A stretch of DNA of 64,000 bases from Alphaproteobacteria bacterium (GCA_016869145.1 VGEU01000003.1:1-64000); one strand, 5' to 3'. Positions 11,012 to 21,654 are shown, counted from the stretch's first letter. Notes: generated by a model from the sequence alone, not told the origin. Translations and numbers: made by a program.

Positions 11012-11872
11012 ATGCGCGACGTCGAACGGACCATCCTCGCGGTCAAGGCGATCGGGACCGCGGTCGTCTGCGCGATCGGGCTGCTCGCCACCGCGGCGCA
11101 CGCCGCGCCGCGCGCCGAGCTCTGGCCGCGTTGGGCGGCCCACGATCCGGCGGCGACCGCGACGATCGATCACGCCGCCTGGGACCGCTTCCTCAAGGCC
11201 CATGTCGCGCCCGACGGCGACGGGCTCAACCGCCTCGGCTATGGCCGCATCCCGGCCGCCGACCGCGCCACGCTCGGCGCCTATGTCGACCGGCTCGCCG
11301 CGACGCCGATCTCGCGCTTCTCGCGCGACGAGTAGCGCGCCTACTGGATCAATCTCTACAACGCGCTCACCGTGAAGGTCGTCCTCGACCACTATCCGGT
11401 GGCGAGCATCATGGACATCAAGATTTCGCCCGGCCTGTTCGCGCCGGGTCCATGGGGTCGGAAGCTGCTGCGCATCGAGGGCGAGGAGGTCTCGCTCGAC
11501 GACATCGAGCACCGCATCCTGCGCCCGATCTGGCGCGATGCACGCCTCCATTACGCGGTGAACTGCGCCTCCGTCGGCTGCCCCAATCTGCAACGGGACG
11601 CGTTCACCGCGGCGAACACGGAGACGCTCCTCGACCGCGGCGCCCGTGAGTATGTCAACAGCGGGCGGGGCGTCGTCGGCGCCGGGACCAATCTCTACGC
11701 CTCGAGCATCTACAAGTGGTTCCGCGAGGACTTCGACGACAGCGAGACTGGAGTTCTCGCCCATCTCCGCCGCTACGCCGCGCCCGATCTCGCCCGCGCG
11801 CTCGAAGGCCGGCGCGACATTTCGGCCTATCAGTACGATTGGAAGCTCAATGACGCGCGCCCCGGTTCATGA
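11012..11872 (+). pseudogene. DUF547-domain protein interrupted by an in-frame TAG
   Basis: ORFs 11012-11335 and 11372-11872 share a frame; FSRDE-TAG(11333-11335)-RAYWINLYNALTVKVVLDHYPVASIMDI reads through a conserved DUF547 core. Confidence 0.8.
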
Positions 11873-12580
11873 CCGCCCGGCGGCCGGCAACGCGCCGCGC
11901 GCTCTTCGCCGGTAGTAGAGTCGCGCGAGCGACGGCACGCCGAGATGGAAGAGCGCGTGGATGACGAGCCAGCCCGCGACGATCGCCGCGGGCCGGCGAC
12001 CCGCGAACTTGCGTGACGAGGTGACGACCGGCGGATTGTCGATGACGATCGTGCGACCGCGTCGCTCCATGCGGCGGACGAGGTCGTAGTCCTCCATCAG
12101 CGGGATCGGGCGGAGCCCGCCGATCGCCTCGAGCGCACCGCGGCGAATGAAGATCGTCGAGTCGCCATAGTAGAAGCCGTGGCGCCTGATCCAGGCATAG
12201 AACCGCTCGAGCCAACGATCGAACGGCGTCGTGCCGTCGAACAGGATCCGGAAATTTCCGCCGATCAGGTCCGGGTCGGCGTCGAGCACTGCGGCGATCC
12301 GCGCGATCCCACCCGGCGGCAGAACCGTGTCGGCATGAAGGAGGACGAGCGCATCGCTGGTGCTCGCCGCGATCCCGGTGGCGATCTGGCGACCGCGGCC
12401 GCGTTCGATGCGGATCACGCGAGCACCGGTGGCTGTCGCCGCGGCGATGGTGCCGTCGCGGCTCCCGCCATCGACGACGATGACCTCGACCGGCCCGGTC
12501 ACTGCCGCGAGCCGGGCAAGGAGGCCGGGAAGCCGCACCGCCTCGTCGAGGACCGGTACGATCACCGAAAGCCGGATCAT
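11867..12580 (-). CDS. Family 2 glycosyltransferase (TIGR04283-like)
   Basis: SVIVPVLDEAVRLPGLLARL, EVIVVDGGSRDGT, LVLLHADTVLPPG, LMEDYDLVRRM. Confidence 0.82.
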   Translation of the reverse strand: MIRLSVIVPVLDEAVRLPGLLARLAAVTGPVEVIVVDGGSRDGTIAAATATGARVIRIERGRGRQIATGIAASTSDALVLLHADTVLPPGGIARIAAVLDADPDLIGGNFRILFDGTTPFDRWLERFYAWIRRHGFYYGDSTIFIRRGALEAIGGLRPIPLMEDYDLVRRMERRGRTIVIDNPPVVTSSRKFAGRRPAAIVAGWLVIHALFHLGVPSLARLYYRRRARGALPAAGRS

Positions 12581-13337
12581 CGCGCACCCGCCCCGGCGCC
12601 GAACAGACCGAGGTCGGCGAGCGTCCGCTCGTGATCGCGCCAGCGCGCGCGCAGATAGCCGCGATGCAGCCGGGCACGGATCAGCGCCATGCCGCCCGGG
12701 CGGGATGGCCGCGTATCGGCGGCGGTCATCCAGAGGTCACGGCTCCAGCGATGGATGTGCGCGCGGGTTTCGGGTTCGAGCGCGGCGAACGCCGCGGCGA
12801 GATAGAGGCGGCCAAAGGCGACGCGGCGCGCCTCGTCCTGGTCGGCGATCGTCGTCACGCGGCGGAGCGTCGGGCAGGGAAAGAGCCGCCCCGCATCCCG
12901 CATCAGTTTCACCGCCTCGCCCTCGAGCACGACATGGAGCGCGACGACGAGGGCCGCCGGATCGCCGTCCCAGGCGAGTGCCGCGGCGACCCCGGCGCGG
13001 ATCCGTCATCCGCCGGCACAATGTCGCCGAGCCGGGCGAGATAGGCGGTGTAGAGCACGCGGTGCCGGGCCTCGTCGGCGGCCTGGGTCGCGAGGAAGCG
13101 GCGCTGCGGCCCGGGCGGCAGGCGACCGAGGAGGCGGGCGCAAAGCGCCTCGGCCGCGATCTCGCCGTGAAGGAGCTGGCTCACGATCCCGACATAGTCG
13201 GCGCGGCCCATTCAGCGCGGCGGCACGACATCGTGCGCCGCGTCGACGCACGCGTCGGCGGCCGCCGCCTCGCCCTTGACGATCAGCGCGGCGAGACGCT
13301 CGTCGGTCCGGCCGCGCGTCGTATCGGAGTATGCCAT
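12577..13337 (-). pseudogene. Ferritin-like/diiron-type protein broken by an in-frame TGA and a frameshift
   Basis: MAYSDTTRGRTDERLAALIV...AHDVVPPR-TGA(13212-13214)-MGRADYVGIVSQLLHGEIAAEALC continues in frame; a frameshift near 12990-13015 is needed to join ...LARLGDIVPADD to ...AAALAWDGDPAALVVALHVVLEGEAVKLM. Confidence 0.6.
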
Positions 13338-13471
13338 CGGACCAGTCCTCGGATAAGGCGACCCGAGGAGTCTGGCGATCCGGGTCGTCGCCACCCAATC
13401 ACGCGGTTTCACGTTCCTGCGACGATCGTCGCGGCAAGGGTTCGCTTACGCCGAATGTCTAGGGTGCGGAC

Positions 13472-13885
13472 ATGTCGACCCCGGGACGCCGTAGCCGCTC
13501 CCATGCCGGCCGCTGCCTCGCGCGGCCGCTCCTCGCCGCCTTCGGCTGGTTCAACGTCGCGCTCGGCGTGATCGGGATGATCGTGCCCGGCATGCCGACG
13601 ACGGTGTTCCTTCTGATCGCGCTGTGGGCCTTCTCGAAGAGCTCGGAGCGGTTCCGCATCTGGCTCTACGAGCATCCGCGTCTCGAGCGGCCGCTCCGCG
13701 ACTGGCACGAGCATCGCGTGATCCCGCGCCGCGCCAAGGCGCTCGCGGTCGGCTCCATGAAGGCGAGCCTCCTGTTTCTCGCGCTCGTCGTCGCCGAGGA
13801 CTGGATGCTGCCCGCGATCGTCGCCGCCACCATGGCGCCGGTCGCGCTCTTCATCCTGACCCGGCCGTCGCGGCCGCTCGCGTGA
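13472..13885 (+). CDS. DUF454 (YbaN family) membrane protein
   Basis: GWFNVALGVIGMIVPGMPTTVFLLIALWAFSKSSERFRIWLYEHPRLERPLRDW. Confidence 0.88.
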   Translation: MSTPGRRSRSHAGRCLARPLLAAFGWFNVALGVIGMIVPGMPTTVFLLIALWAFSKSSERFRIWLYEHPRLERPLRDWHEHRVIPRRAKALAVGSMKASLLFLALVVAEDWMLPAIVAATMAPVALFILTRPSRPLA

Positions 13886-13888
13886 GGT

Positions 13889-15025
13889 TCATTCGGCGGC
13901 GATCAGCCGGCCGATGATGATCCGCTGCACCTCGCTCGTTCCTTCGTAGATCTGGCAGACGCGCTGGTCGCGGTAGAGCCGCTCGACGAGCGTTCCCTCG
14001 AGAACGCCGATGCCGCCGTGGATCTGCACCGCCTCCGAGCACACGCGCTCGACCATCTCGGAGGCGAAGAGCTTCGCCATCGCGACCTCCTTCTGGTTCG
14101 GAAGGTCGGCATCGCGGAGCGCCGCGGCGTGGTGGGTCAGCGCCCGCGCCGCCTCGATCTCGGTCGCCATGTCGGCGAGCTTGAAGGCGATCGCCTGGTG
14201 GCCGATCAGCGTCGAGCCGAACGCCTCGCGCTTCCTCGCGTAGTCGCGTGCCGCCTCGTAGGCGGCCCGTGCGATGCCGATCGCCTGCGCCGCGATGCCG
14301 AGCCGACTGGTGCCGAGCCCGTCGAGCGCGATGCGATAGCCTTCACCGGGCTTGCCGAGCATCGCCGCGGCCGGCACGCGGCAGTTCGTGAACTCGATCC
14401 GCGCGGTGCCCGATGCCCGGATGCCGAGCTTGCGGTCGACCTCGGCGACGCGGTAACCGGGGGTCACGGTCGGCACGATGAAGCAGCTCATGCCCTTGGC
14501 GCCGGCGGCCGGGTTGGTGAGCGCGAAGACGAGGCAGAGCTCGGCATGCGAGCCCCCGGTGATCAGCCATTTCGTCCCCTCGAGGACGTAATGATCGCCC
14601 TCGGCACGCGCGGTCATCGTGAGGCGCGCCGCATCGGACCCGGCCGCGGGCTCGGCGAGCGCGAAGCAGCCGAAGATCCGCCCGCGCGCGACCGGCTCGA
14701 GATGGCGCGTCCGTTGCTCGTCGGTCCCGAACTTGAGGAGCGGCCCGCACACCAGGGAGTTGTTGAGGCTGGTCACGACCGCAACCGAGGCATCGCCTGC
14801 GGCGAGCTCCTCGACGGCGAGTGCGAGCGAGAGCTGGTCGAGGCCCAGCCCGCCCCAACGGGTCGGCATATAGACCGCCATCAACCCGTCGCGGCCGAGG
14901 CGACGGAGCGTGTCGACCGGCAGGACGCCGGCCCGGTCGGCCGCGGCCGCATGCGGCAGGAGCTCGGCCGCGGCGAGCGCGCGGACCCGGTCGCGAAAGG
15001 CGGTCTGCTCGGGCGTCGGGATCAT
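13889..15025 (-). CDS. Acyl-CoA dehydrogenase
   Basis: GCFALAEPAAGSDAA, GTKWLITGG, QIHGGIGVLEGTLVERLYRDQRVCQIYEGTSEVQRIIIGR. Confidence 0.93.
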   Translation of the reverse strand: MIPTPEQTAFRDRVRALAAAELLPHAAAADRAGVLPVDTLRRLGRDGLMAVYMPTRWGGLGLDQLSLALAVEELAAGDASVAVVTSLNNSLVCGPLLKFGTDEQRTRHLEPVARGRIFGCFALAEPAAGSDAARLTMTARAEGDHYVLEGTKWLITGGSHAELCLVFALTNPAAGAKGMSCFIVPTVTPGYRVAEVDRKLGIRASGTARIEFTNCRVPAAAMLGKPGEGYRIALDGLGTSRLGIAAQAIGIARAAYEAARDYARKREAFGSTLIGHQAIAFKLADMATEIEAARALTHHAAALRDADLPNQKEVAMAKLFASEMVERVCSEAVQIHGGIGVLEGTLVERLYRDQRVCQIYEGTSEVQRIIIGRLIAAE

Positions 15026-15201
15026 GCGCGGGAACTCCGTTCGGTGGTGCGGCGACAGGATGTAACGCATTCGACACAACGCGAACAGCCAGGGCGTGCG
15101 AATGAAAATTGATCGCAACTGCAATGTGGGGCCTAATCGTCTCCGACCGCGCGGTAATGGCCTGTCATTGTCCTGCAACGTAGAACACCGGGTCTCACGC
15201 G

Positions 15202-16089
15202 ATGGAAATGCATCAGGTCCGGTATTTCCTCGCCGTGGCGCGCACGCTCAACTTCACGCGCGCCGCCGAGGAGTGCAATGTCTCGCAGCCCTCGCTCACG
15301 CGCGCCATACAGGCGCTCGAGGCCGAGCTCGGCGGCGAGTTGATCCGGCGCGAACGCACGCACTCCCATCTCACCGAGCTCGGCACGCGCATGCTGCCGC
15401 TCCTCCAGCAATGCTACGACAGCGCGACGGCGGCGAAGACGGTCGCGCAGTCGGTGAAGCGCGGCGAGACCTCGCCGCTGTCGGTCGGCATCTCGTGCGC
15501 GGTGAGCGAGGCGGTGCTGACCGCTCCACTCCGCTCGCTCGTCGACCGGTTCAAAGGAGTCCAGCTGCGACTGAAGCGCGGCACGCCGGCCGAGATCTCG
15601 GCCTCCCTCAAGGCCGGCGAGATCGAGATCGCGGTCGCCGGGCCGCTCGCCGAAGACTGGGACCGCGTCGACGCCTATCCTCTCTACGAGGAGCCGTTCG
15701 ATCTTTTCGTCAGCCGCGAGCATCGGCTTGCCAAGAACGGCACCGTCGCGTTCGCCGATCTCCGCGATGAACGGCTTCTCGTCGACGTGAGCTGCGAGAT
15801 GGCCGACACGGTGATGGCCGCGCTTAACGACATGGGCATCGACTGCGATGCAGCGCACCAGGTGACGACCGACCATGACCTGATGGCCCTGCTCGAGGCG
15901 AATATCGGCATCGCCGTGATCCCGGCGGGAACCATCTAGTCCAATCGCGTGGCGCGCGTCGGCCTCGACGGCCTCCGGCTCACCCGCCAGGTCTCGGCCT
16001 ATGCCGTGGCGGGGCGGCGACGGTCGCCGGCTGTCGCGGCGTTCCTCAATCTCCTCCGGGCCGCAGCGTCGGCTAACGCGCAGCCCTGA
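15202..16089 (+). pseudogene. LysR-family transcriptional regulator with an in-frame TAG near the C-terminus
   Basis: N-term HTH MEMHQVRYFLAVARTLNFTRAAEECNVSQPSLTRAIQALEAELGG; TAG at 15937-15939, then in-frame SNRVARVGLDGLRLTRQVSAYAVAGRRRSPAVAAFLNLLRAA, the usual LysR C-terminus; full length would be 295 aa. Confidence 0.75.
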
Positions 16090-16777
16090 GCGCGCCGACG
16101 AGATCCTCGATCGCCATGCGCCGGCGATAGTCGGGATCGACATAGCGCGCCGTGATGATGCCGTCGGTGCCGACGACGAAGGTCGCGGGGATCGGCAGCG
16201 TCCACGTCCGTGTGCCTTGCGAGACCGAGGGGTCCCAGCCCGATTCGGTCATCAGCCGCGCGAGCTCGTCACCGACCCAGATCGCGAGATCGAGCGAGGC
16301 GGCATAGCCGTTGTCAACGTCGGTGAGGATCGGGAACGGCGCGCCGACGTCGTCCTTTAGCCCGGAGGTGAACTTCTGCCGGTCGGGCATCACGGCGACG
16401 ATGTGCTGCCCCTTGGCATCCAGGTCCTTCTCGGCGCGCGCGAGCGCGTCGGAGTTGATCCGGCAATAGGGGCACCAGTGGCCGCGGTGAAAGGCGACGG
16501 CGACGGGACCCTTGGCGAGAAGATCGTCGAGACCGACGAGCTTCCCGCGCTCGTCGGGTAGCAGGAAGGGCGGCATCGCATCGCCCGTCTGCGGCGCGGT
16601 GGTGCCGGCGCCGGTCGAGCGCAGCCGGTCGACCATAGGATCGACGGCGACTGCGAAGTGCTCGCCCATGCGACGCACCTCGTCGGCGAAGGCCTGCAGC
16701 CGATCGGCGAGCGGTGCGTCCATCTCGGTGCAGCGCTGCGTGATCTCGTCCAGCGTCTCGGCTAGGGTCTTGGCCAT
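16073..16777 (-). CDS. Peroxiredoxin (AhpC/TSA, thioredoxin-like)
   Basis: PFLLPDERGKLVGLDDLLAKGPVAVAFHRGHWCPYCRINSDALA. Confidence 0.85.
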   Translation of the reverse strand: MAKTLAETLDEITQRCTEMDAPLADRLQAFADEVRRMGEHFAVAVDPMVDRLRSTGAGTTAPQTGDAMPPFLLPDERGKLVGLDDLLAKGPVAVAFHRGHWCPYCRINSDALARAEKDLDAKGQHIVAVMPDRQKFTSGLKDDVGAPFPILTDVDNGYAASLDLAIWVGDELARLMTESGWDPSVSQGTRTWTLPIPATFVVGTDGIITARYVDPDYRRRMAIEDLVGALRAAR

Positions 16778-16917
16778 GGGGCACTTCGATAAGTCGGCCC
16801 ATGATAGGCACGCCCGGCCCCGATCGGTAATCGAAAAAATAACGGCAGGCGCTTCCCATTCGGCGCCGCGCGGGCATACTCCGGGCCTTGTACAAACGAG
16901 GCGCGAAGGGACGGGGC

Positions 16918-18612
16918 GTGGACTACGACACCATCATCGTCGGCGGCGGGTCGGCGGGCTGCGTGCTCGCGAACCGGCTTTCGGCCCGGAGCGCGCATCG
17001 GGTCCTCCTGCTCGAGGCCGGCATGGACACGCCTCCCGGCGCGGAGCCGAAGGATGTCCTCGATTCCTATCCCATCGTGGCCTATTTCAACCCGACCTAT
17101 CAGTGGGGCGATCTCCGCGTCACGCTGGAATCGAGCCCGCACAACGCCCCGCGCGAGGCGCCCATCCGCCGCTACGAGCAGGCGCGCATCATGGGCGGCG
17201 GCTCGTCGATCAACGCCCAGCTCGCCAATCGCGGCGCGCCGCACGACTACGACGAGTGGGAGGCGCTGGGGGCCGAGGGCTGGGGCTGGGCCGGTGTGCT
17301 GCCCTACTTCAAGAAGCTCGAGACCGATCTCGACTTCGACGGACCGCTCCACGGCAAGGACGGTCCGCTCCCGATCCGCCGCCTGGCGCGCGAGGTGTGG
17401 CCCGGCTACGCACGGGCCGCCGCGGCCGCCTACGAAACCGCGGGCTTCCGCTATCTGCCCGACCAGAACGGCGAATGGGCCGACGGCTATTTCCCGATCG
17501 CGATGTCGAACGTGGACGACCACCGCGTCTCGGCGGCGATGGCCTATCTCGACGCGAGCGTCCGCGCGCGGGCGAACCTGACCATCCTCGCCCACGCGCC
17601 GGCGAGCGAGATCCTGTTCCAGGGCAACCAGGCGACCGGCGTCCGCTTCACGTATGACGGGAAGACCGAGACCGCGCGCGCCGCGCTGGTGGTTCTCGCG
17701 AGCGGCGCGCTCCATTCACCCGCCTTCCTGCTGCGTTCGGGGATCGGTCCGGCCGCCGCTTTGCAGGCGCTCGGCATCGCCGTCCGCGCCGATCGCCCCG
17801 GTGTCGGCAAGAACCTCAACGAGCATCCCTCGATCGGCCTGTCGGGATTTCTCGGCCGCGCGGCGCGGCTTCCCGACAGCATGCGCCGGCATCTCCACGT
17901 CTCGCTCCGCTACTCCTCGCGGTTCGACGGCTGTCCGCAAGGCGACATGTTCCTGTCGACGGTCGGGAAGTCGGCCTGGCACCCGGTCGGCTGGCGGCTC
18001 GGCTCGATCCTCACCTGGGTAAACAAGACGTACTCGCGGGGCGAGCTTCGGCTCGCGAGCGCCGATCCTCGCGTCGAGCCCAAGGTCGACTTTCGCCTTC
18101 TCGACGACCGGCGCGATCTCGAACGGCTGATGTGGGGATTCAAGTTCGTCGCCGGCATGCTTCGCGCCGCGCCGCTCCAGGGCGTGATCGGCGATCTCTT
18201 CCCCTCGAGCTACAGCGAGCGCGTGCGATCGGTGGGCGTCGTCAATTTCCAGAACTGGCTCAAGACCTGGATCGCCGGACAGATGATGGACGGACCGGCA
18301 CCGCTCCGGCGCTGGCTGATCGACAACGTGTTGACCGAAGGCGTGCGCCTCGACCGTCTCCTCGCCGATGACGCCGCGCTCGAGGACTATGTCCGGCGCA
18401 CCGCGACCGGTACATGGCACGCGTCGGGGACCTGTCGCATGGGGCGCGCCGGGGATCGCATGGCGGTCACCGACGGCAAGGGCCGCGTCCACGGCGTCGA
18501 TGGCTTGCGTGTCGTCGATGCGTCGCTGTTTCCATGCGTGCCGTGCGCGAACACCAATATCCCGACGATCATGACCGCCGAGAAGATCGCCGATGCGATC
18601 GTCGCCGGGTGA
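16918..18612 (+). CDS. GMC family oxidoreductase
   Basis: DYDTIIVGGGSAGCVLANRLS, IMGGGSSINAQLANRG, C-term ASGTCRMG...LRVVDASLFPCVPCANTNIPTIMTAEKIAD. Confidence 0.93.
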   Translation: MDYDTIIVGGGSAGCVLANRLSARSAHRVLLLEAGMDTPPGAEPKDVLDSYPIVAYFNPTYQWGDLRVTLESSPHNAPREAPIRRYEQARIMGGGSSINAQLANRGAPHDYDEWEALGAEGWGWAGVLPYFKKLETDLDFDGPLHGKDGPLPIRRLAREVWPGYARAAAAAYETAGFRYLPDQNGEWADGYFPIAMSNVDDHRVSAAMAYLDASVRARANLTILAHAPASEILFQGNQATGVRFTYDGKTETARAALVVLASGALHSPAFLLRSGIGPAAALQALGIAVRADRPGVGKNLNEHPSIGLSGFLGRAARLPDSMRRHLHVSLRYSSRFDGCPQGDMFLSTVGKSAWHPVGWRLGSILTWVNKTYSRGELRLASADPRVEPKVDFRLLDDRRDLERLMWGFKFVAGMLRAAPLQGVIGDLFPSSYSERVRSVGVVNFQNWLKTWIAGQMMDGPAPLRRWLIDNVLTEGVRLDRLLADDAALEDYVRRTATGTWHASGTCRMGRAGDRMAVTDGKGRVHGVDGLRVVDASLFPCVPCANTNIPTIMTAEKIADAIVAG

Positions 18613-18700
18613 GGCGACGGGCGGCGCCCCGGCAATGGACTCAGGCGGCGAATCCCCATAACGTCGCGCCGACTTTCGCATTCAGGACGGAGACCGGCAC

Positions 18701-20302
18701 ATGGCGGCAAGCTTCAGGGGACTGCTCGACGACTTGAGGAAGGCGGGCGAGCTGGTCGAAATCGGCAAGCCGGTCGACATCCGCTACATCGCGACGCTGG
18801 TCGACCAGTCCGACAAGGCGCTGATGTTCACCAACGTGATCGGCTACGACATGCCGGTGGTCTCCGGCATCACCAACAGCCGGAACCGGCTCGCCATCGC
18901 GATGGGCTGCAAGTTCGACGAGATCGAAGGCAAGCTGCGCGCGGGCCTCGACCGGCCGATCGAGCCCAAGATGGTGAACTCGGGCCCGGCCCGCGAGGTT
19001 CTCATCGAGGGCGACGACGTCGACCTCTACAAGCTGCCGGTGCCGTTGTTCTCGGTTCTCGACGGCGGGCCGATGATCACCGCGGGCGTGATCCTGTCGA
19101 AGGATCCCGAGCACGGGCTCAACGCCGGCATCTATCGTCTCCTGGTCAAGGAGAAGAACCTTACCGGCATCGACATCGTGACGCCCAACAACCTGCACAA
19201 GTTCGCGCAGGCCGCCTACAAGGCGGGCAAGCCGCTGCCGATCTCGGTCAATATCGGCACCCATCCGTCCGAGCTGATCGCCGGCTGCTACAAGGCGCCG
19301 CTCGGCACCAGCGAGATCGCGATCTCGGGCGGCATGCGCGGCGACGGCGTGCCGATGACGCCGTGCAAGACGATCGACATGCCGTGCATCGCCGATGCCG
19401 AGATCGTGCTCGAGGCCGAGATCCTGCCGACCGGATGGACCAAGCCCGAGGGCCGCTTCGGCGAGTTCACGCGGTTGATGGGCGGGCTCCACTGGAATCC
19501 GCATGTCCGCGTCAAGGCGGTCTCGATGCGCAGGAACGCCGTCTACTACGCGCTCCACATGCCGTGGGAGAACATCTGGCCGTCGGGGCCGATCTACGAG
19601 GCGGCGGTGCGCCGCGTCCTCAAGGAGGCGGGCGTCCAGGTGACCGCGGTCAACATCACGCCGGGCGGCTGCTGCCACTGGCACGCGGTCATCGCGATCC
19701 GTCCGCTCGCCGGCGATGCCAAGAACGCAATACTCGCCGCGCTCTCGGTCGCCGACATGAAGCACGTCACCATCGTCGACCACGACATCGACGTGTTCGA
19801 TGCGGTCGACGTCGAATGGGCGGTCGCGACGCGCGTCCAGGCCGACCGCGACGTCGTCATCATCTCGGGTGCACGCTCGAAGCCGCTCGACCCGAGCCTC
19901 GTCATCGAGCACGGCAAGGTGCCGGTGACGGCCAAGATGGGGATCGATGCGACCATCCCCGACAACGTGCCGCGCGAGCGTTATCACCGGATTTCCTACG
20001 CCTACTCGAACAAGGTGAGGCTCGCCGACTACACCGAAGCGGCCGCGACCGGCAAGGCGGCGGCCGTGTCGGTCGACATCGCCGCGCTCGCCGCCAAGAT
20101 CGAGGCCCTTATCGCCGAGACGCCGCTCTATTTCGCCCAGCTCACCGAGCGGTTCGAGGCGGAAGGGTTCAACAACGTCGCCCGCGCGGTCGGCCAACTG
20201 CACAAGTCCGAGCGGCTTTGGCAGGACGCGGAAGGCCGCTTCTGCCTCGTCGGTTCGAGATTCGCCGCCCAGCCGCCGAAGCCGGGCCAGAAGGCGCACT
20301 GA
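18701..20302 (+). CDS. UbiD family decarboxylase
   Basis: MAASFRGLLDDLRKAGELVEI..., LPVPLFSVLDGGPMITAGVILSKDPEHGLNAGIYR, PEGRFGEFTRLMGG. Confidence 0.92.
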   Translation: MAASFRGLLDDLRKAGELVEIGKPVDIRYIATLVDQSDKALMFTNVIGYDMPVVSGITNSRNRLAIAMGCKFDEIEGKLRAGLDRPIEPKMVNSGPAREVLIEGDDVDLYKLPVPLFSVLDGGPMITAGVILSKDPEHGLNAGIYRLLVKEKNLTGIDIVTPNNLHKFAQAAYKAGKPLPISVNIGTHPSELIAGCYKAPLGTSEIAISGGMRGDGVPMTPCKTIDMPCIADAEIVLEAEILPTGWTKPEGRFGEFTRLMGGLHWNPHVRVKAVSMRRNAVYYALHMPWENIWPSGPIYEAAVRRVLKEAGVQVTAVNITPGGCCHWHAVIAIRPLAGDAKNAILAALSVADMKHVTIVDHDIDVFDAVDVEWAVATRVQADRDVVIISGARSKPLDPSLVIEHGKVPVTAKMGIDATIPDNVPRERYHRISYAYSNKVRLADYTEAAATGKAAAVSVDIAALAAKIEALIAETPLYFAQLTERFEAEGFNNVARAVGQLHKSERLWQDAEGRFCLVGSRFAAQPPKPGQKAH

Positions 20303-20305
20303 CCG

Positions 20306-21133
20306 ATGCGCCTCGCGAGCTTCCGCCACGCCGGCCGCGACGGCTTCGGCGCCGTGGTCGGCGACCGCATCGTCGATCTCGGCGGCCACCATGCCGATCT
20401 CGGCGCGGCGATCGCCTCGGGCGCGCTCGAGGACATGCGCCGGCGTGCCGGATCCGAGACGCCGACGATCCCGCTCGCGGCGATCGAGTATCGCCCGGTG
20501 CTGCCGCGCCCCGAGAAGTTCGTGTGCGCCGGCTACAACTACCGGGCGCGGGCGAGCGAGAAGGCGCCGGGCGATTTCCCGAGCGTCTTCTTCAAACATG
20601 CCACGGCGCTGATCGGCCATGACCGGCCGATGGTGAAGCCGCGCAATTCCGAGAGCTTCGATTACGAGGGCGAGTTCTGCCTCGTGATCGGCACGCGCGG
20701 CCGACATATTGCGGCGGCCGATGCGTTCCGTCACATCATGGGCTACACGCTCTTCAACGACGGCTCGGTGCGCGACTTCCAGGGCCACAGCGTCCAGGCC
20801 GGCAAGAACTTCCCGCAGACCAGCGCGCTCGGCCCGTGGATCGTGACCGCCGACGAGATCGCCGATCCGACGCGGCTCACCATCACGACCCGCGTCAACG
20901 GCAAGGAGCGTCAGCGCGGCTCGACCGCCGATCTCATCTTCGACATCCCGTTCCTCGTCGCCTATGTCTCGTCGTTCATGGAGCTTCTGCCGGGCGATGT
21001 GATCTCGACCGGGACGCCGGCCGGCGCCGGCTGGCGGATGACGCCGCCGCACTGGCTCAAGCCGGGTGATGTCATCGAGATCGCGATCGAGGGTGTCGGC
21101 ATGCTCAGGAACCGGGTGACGGCGGAGGCTTGA
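20306..21133 (+). CDS. Fumarylacetoacetate hydrolase family protein
   Basis: EKFVCAGYNYRARA, FDYEGEFCLVIGTRGRHI, TGTPAGAGWRMTPPHWLKPGDVIEIAIEGVG. Confidence 0.92.
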   Translation: MRLASFRHAGRDGFGAVVGDRIVDLGGHHADLGAAIASGALEDMRRRAGSETPTIPLAAIEYRPVLPRPEKFVCAGYNYRARASEKAPGDFPSVFFKHATALIGHDRPMVKPRNSESFDYEGEFCLVIGTRGRHIAAADAFRHIMGYTLFNDGSVRDFQGHSVQAGKNFPQTSALGPWIVTADEIADPTRLTITTRVNGKERQRGSTADLIFDIPFLVAYVSSFMELLPGDVISTGTPAGAGWRMTPPHWLKPGDVIEIAIEGVGMLRNRVTAEA

Positions 21134-21138
21134 AGCAC

Positions 21139-21654
21139 CTAGGCGTCGTAGGCGACAAGGCTCGTCGCGGGGATGTCGAGCCGGCTGCGGCCGTTCAGGA
21201 ACGTGAGCTCGATGATGAAGGCGGCGGCAACCACGTCGGCGCCCACTTCGCGCAGGAGCTTGATCGCGGCGCCCATCGTGCCGCCCGTCGCGAGGAGGTC
21301 GTCGAGGACGACGATGCGCTGGCGGGGCTTCACCGCATCGGCCTGGATCTCGACCGTGTCGGAACCGTATTCGAGCGCGTAGGCGTGGCGGACCGTCGCA
21401 CCCGGGAGCTTGCCTTTCTTCCGCACCAGGGAGAAGCCGCAGCCGAGCGCGAGCGCGAGCGGCGCGGCGACCAGGAAGCCCCGCGATTCGATGCCGACGA
21501 GCTGGTCGGGCCGGTGCGGGCGGACCGCCGCGGCGAGCCGATCGACCGTGGTCCGCCATGCCTCGGCGTGCCTGAGCAGCGTCGAGATGTCATAGAACAG
21601 AACTCCCGGCTTGGGAAAATCGGGGATCTGCCGGATATGATCCTTGAGGTTCAT
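21139..21654 (-). CDS. apt: Adenine phosphoribosyltransferase
   Basis: [61 protein letters not shown]. Confidence 0.95.
   Translation of the reverse strand: MNLKDHIRQIPDFPKPGVLFYDISTLLRHAEAWRTTVDRLAAAVRPHRPDQLVGIESRGFLVAAPLALALGCGFSLVRKKGKLPGATVRHAYALEYGSDTVEIQADAVKPRQRIVVLDDLLATGGTMGAAIKLLREVGADVVAAAFIIELTFLNGRSRLDIPATSLVAYDA

Noticed and set aside
18641-21559. 972-aa minus-strand ORF opposite UbiD/FAH
   Set aside because: Same GC artefact; only its 5' extension in the apt region overlaps a different real gene, and the sense genes have clear domains.
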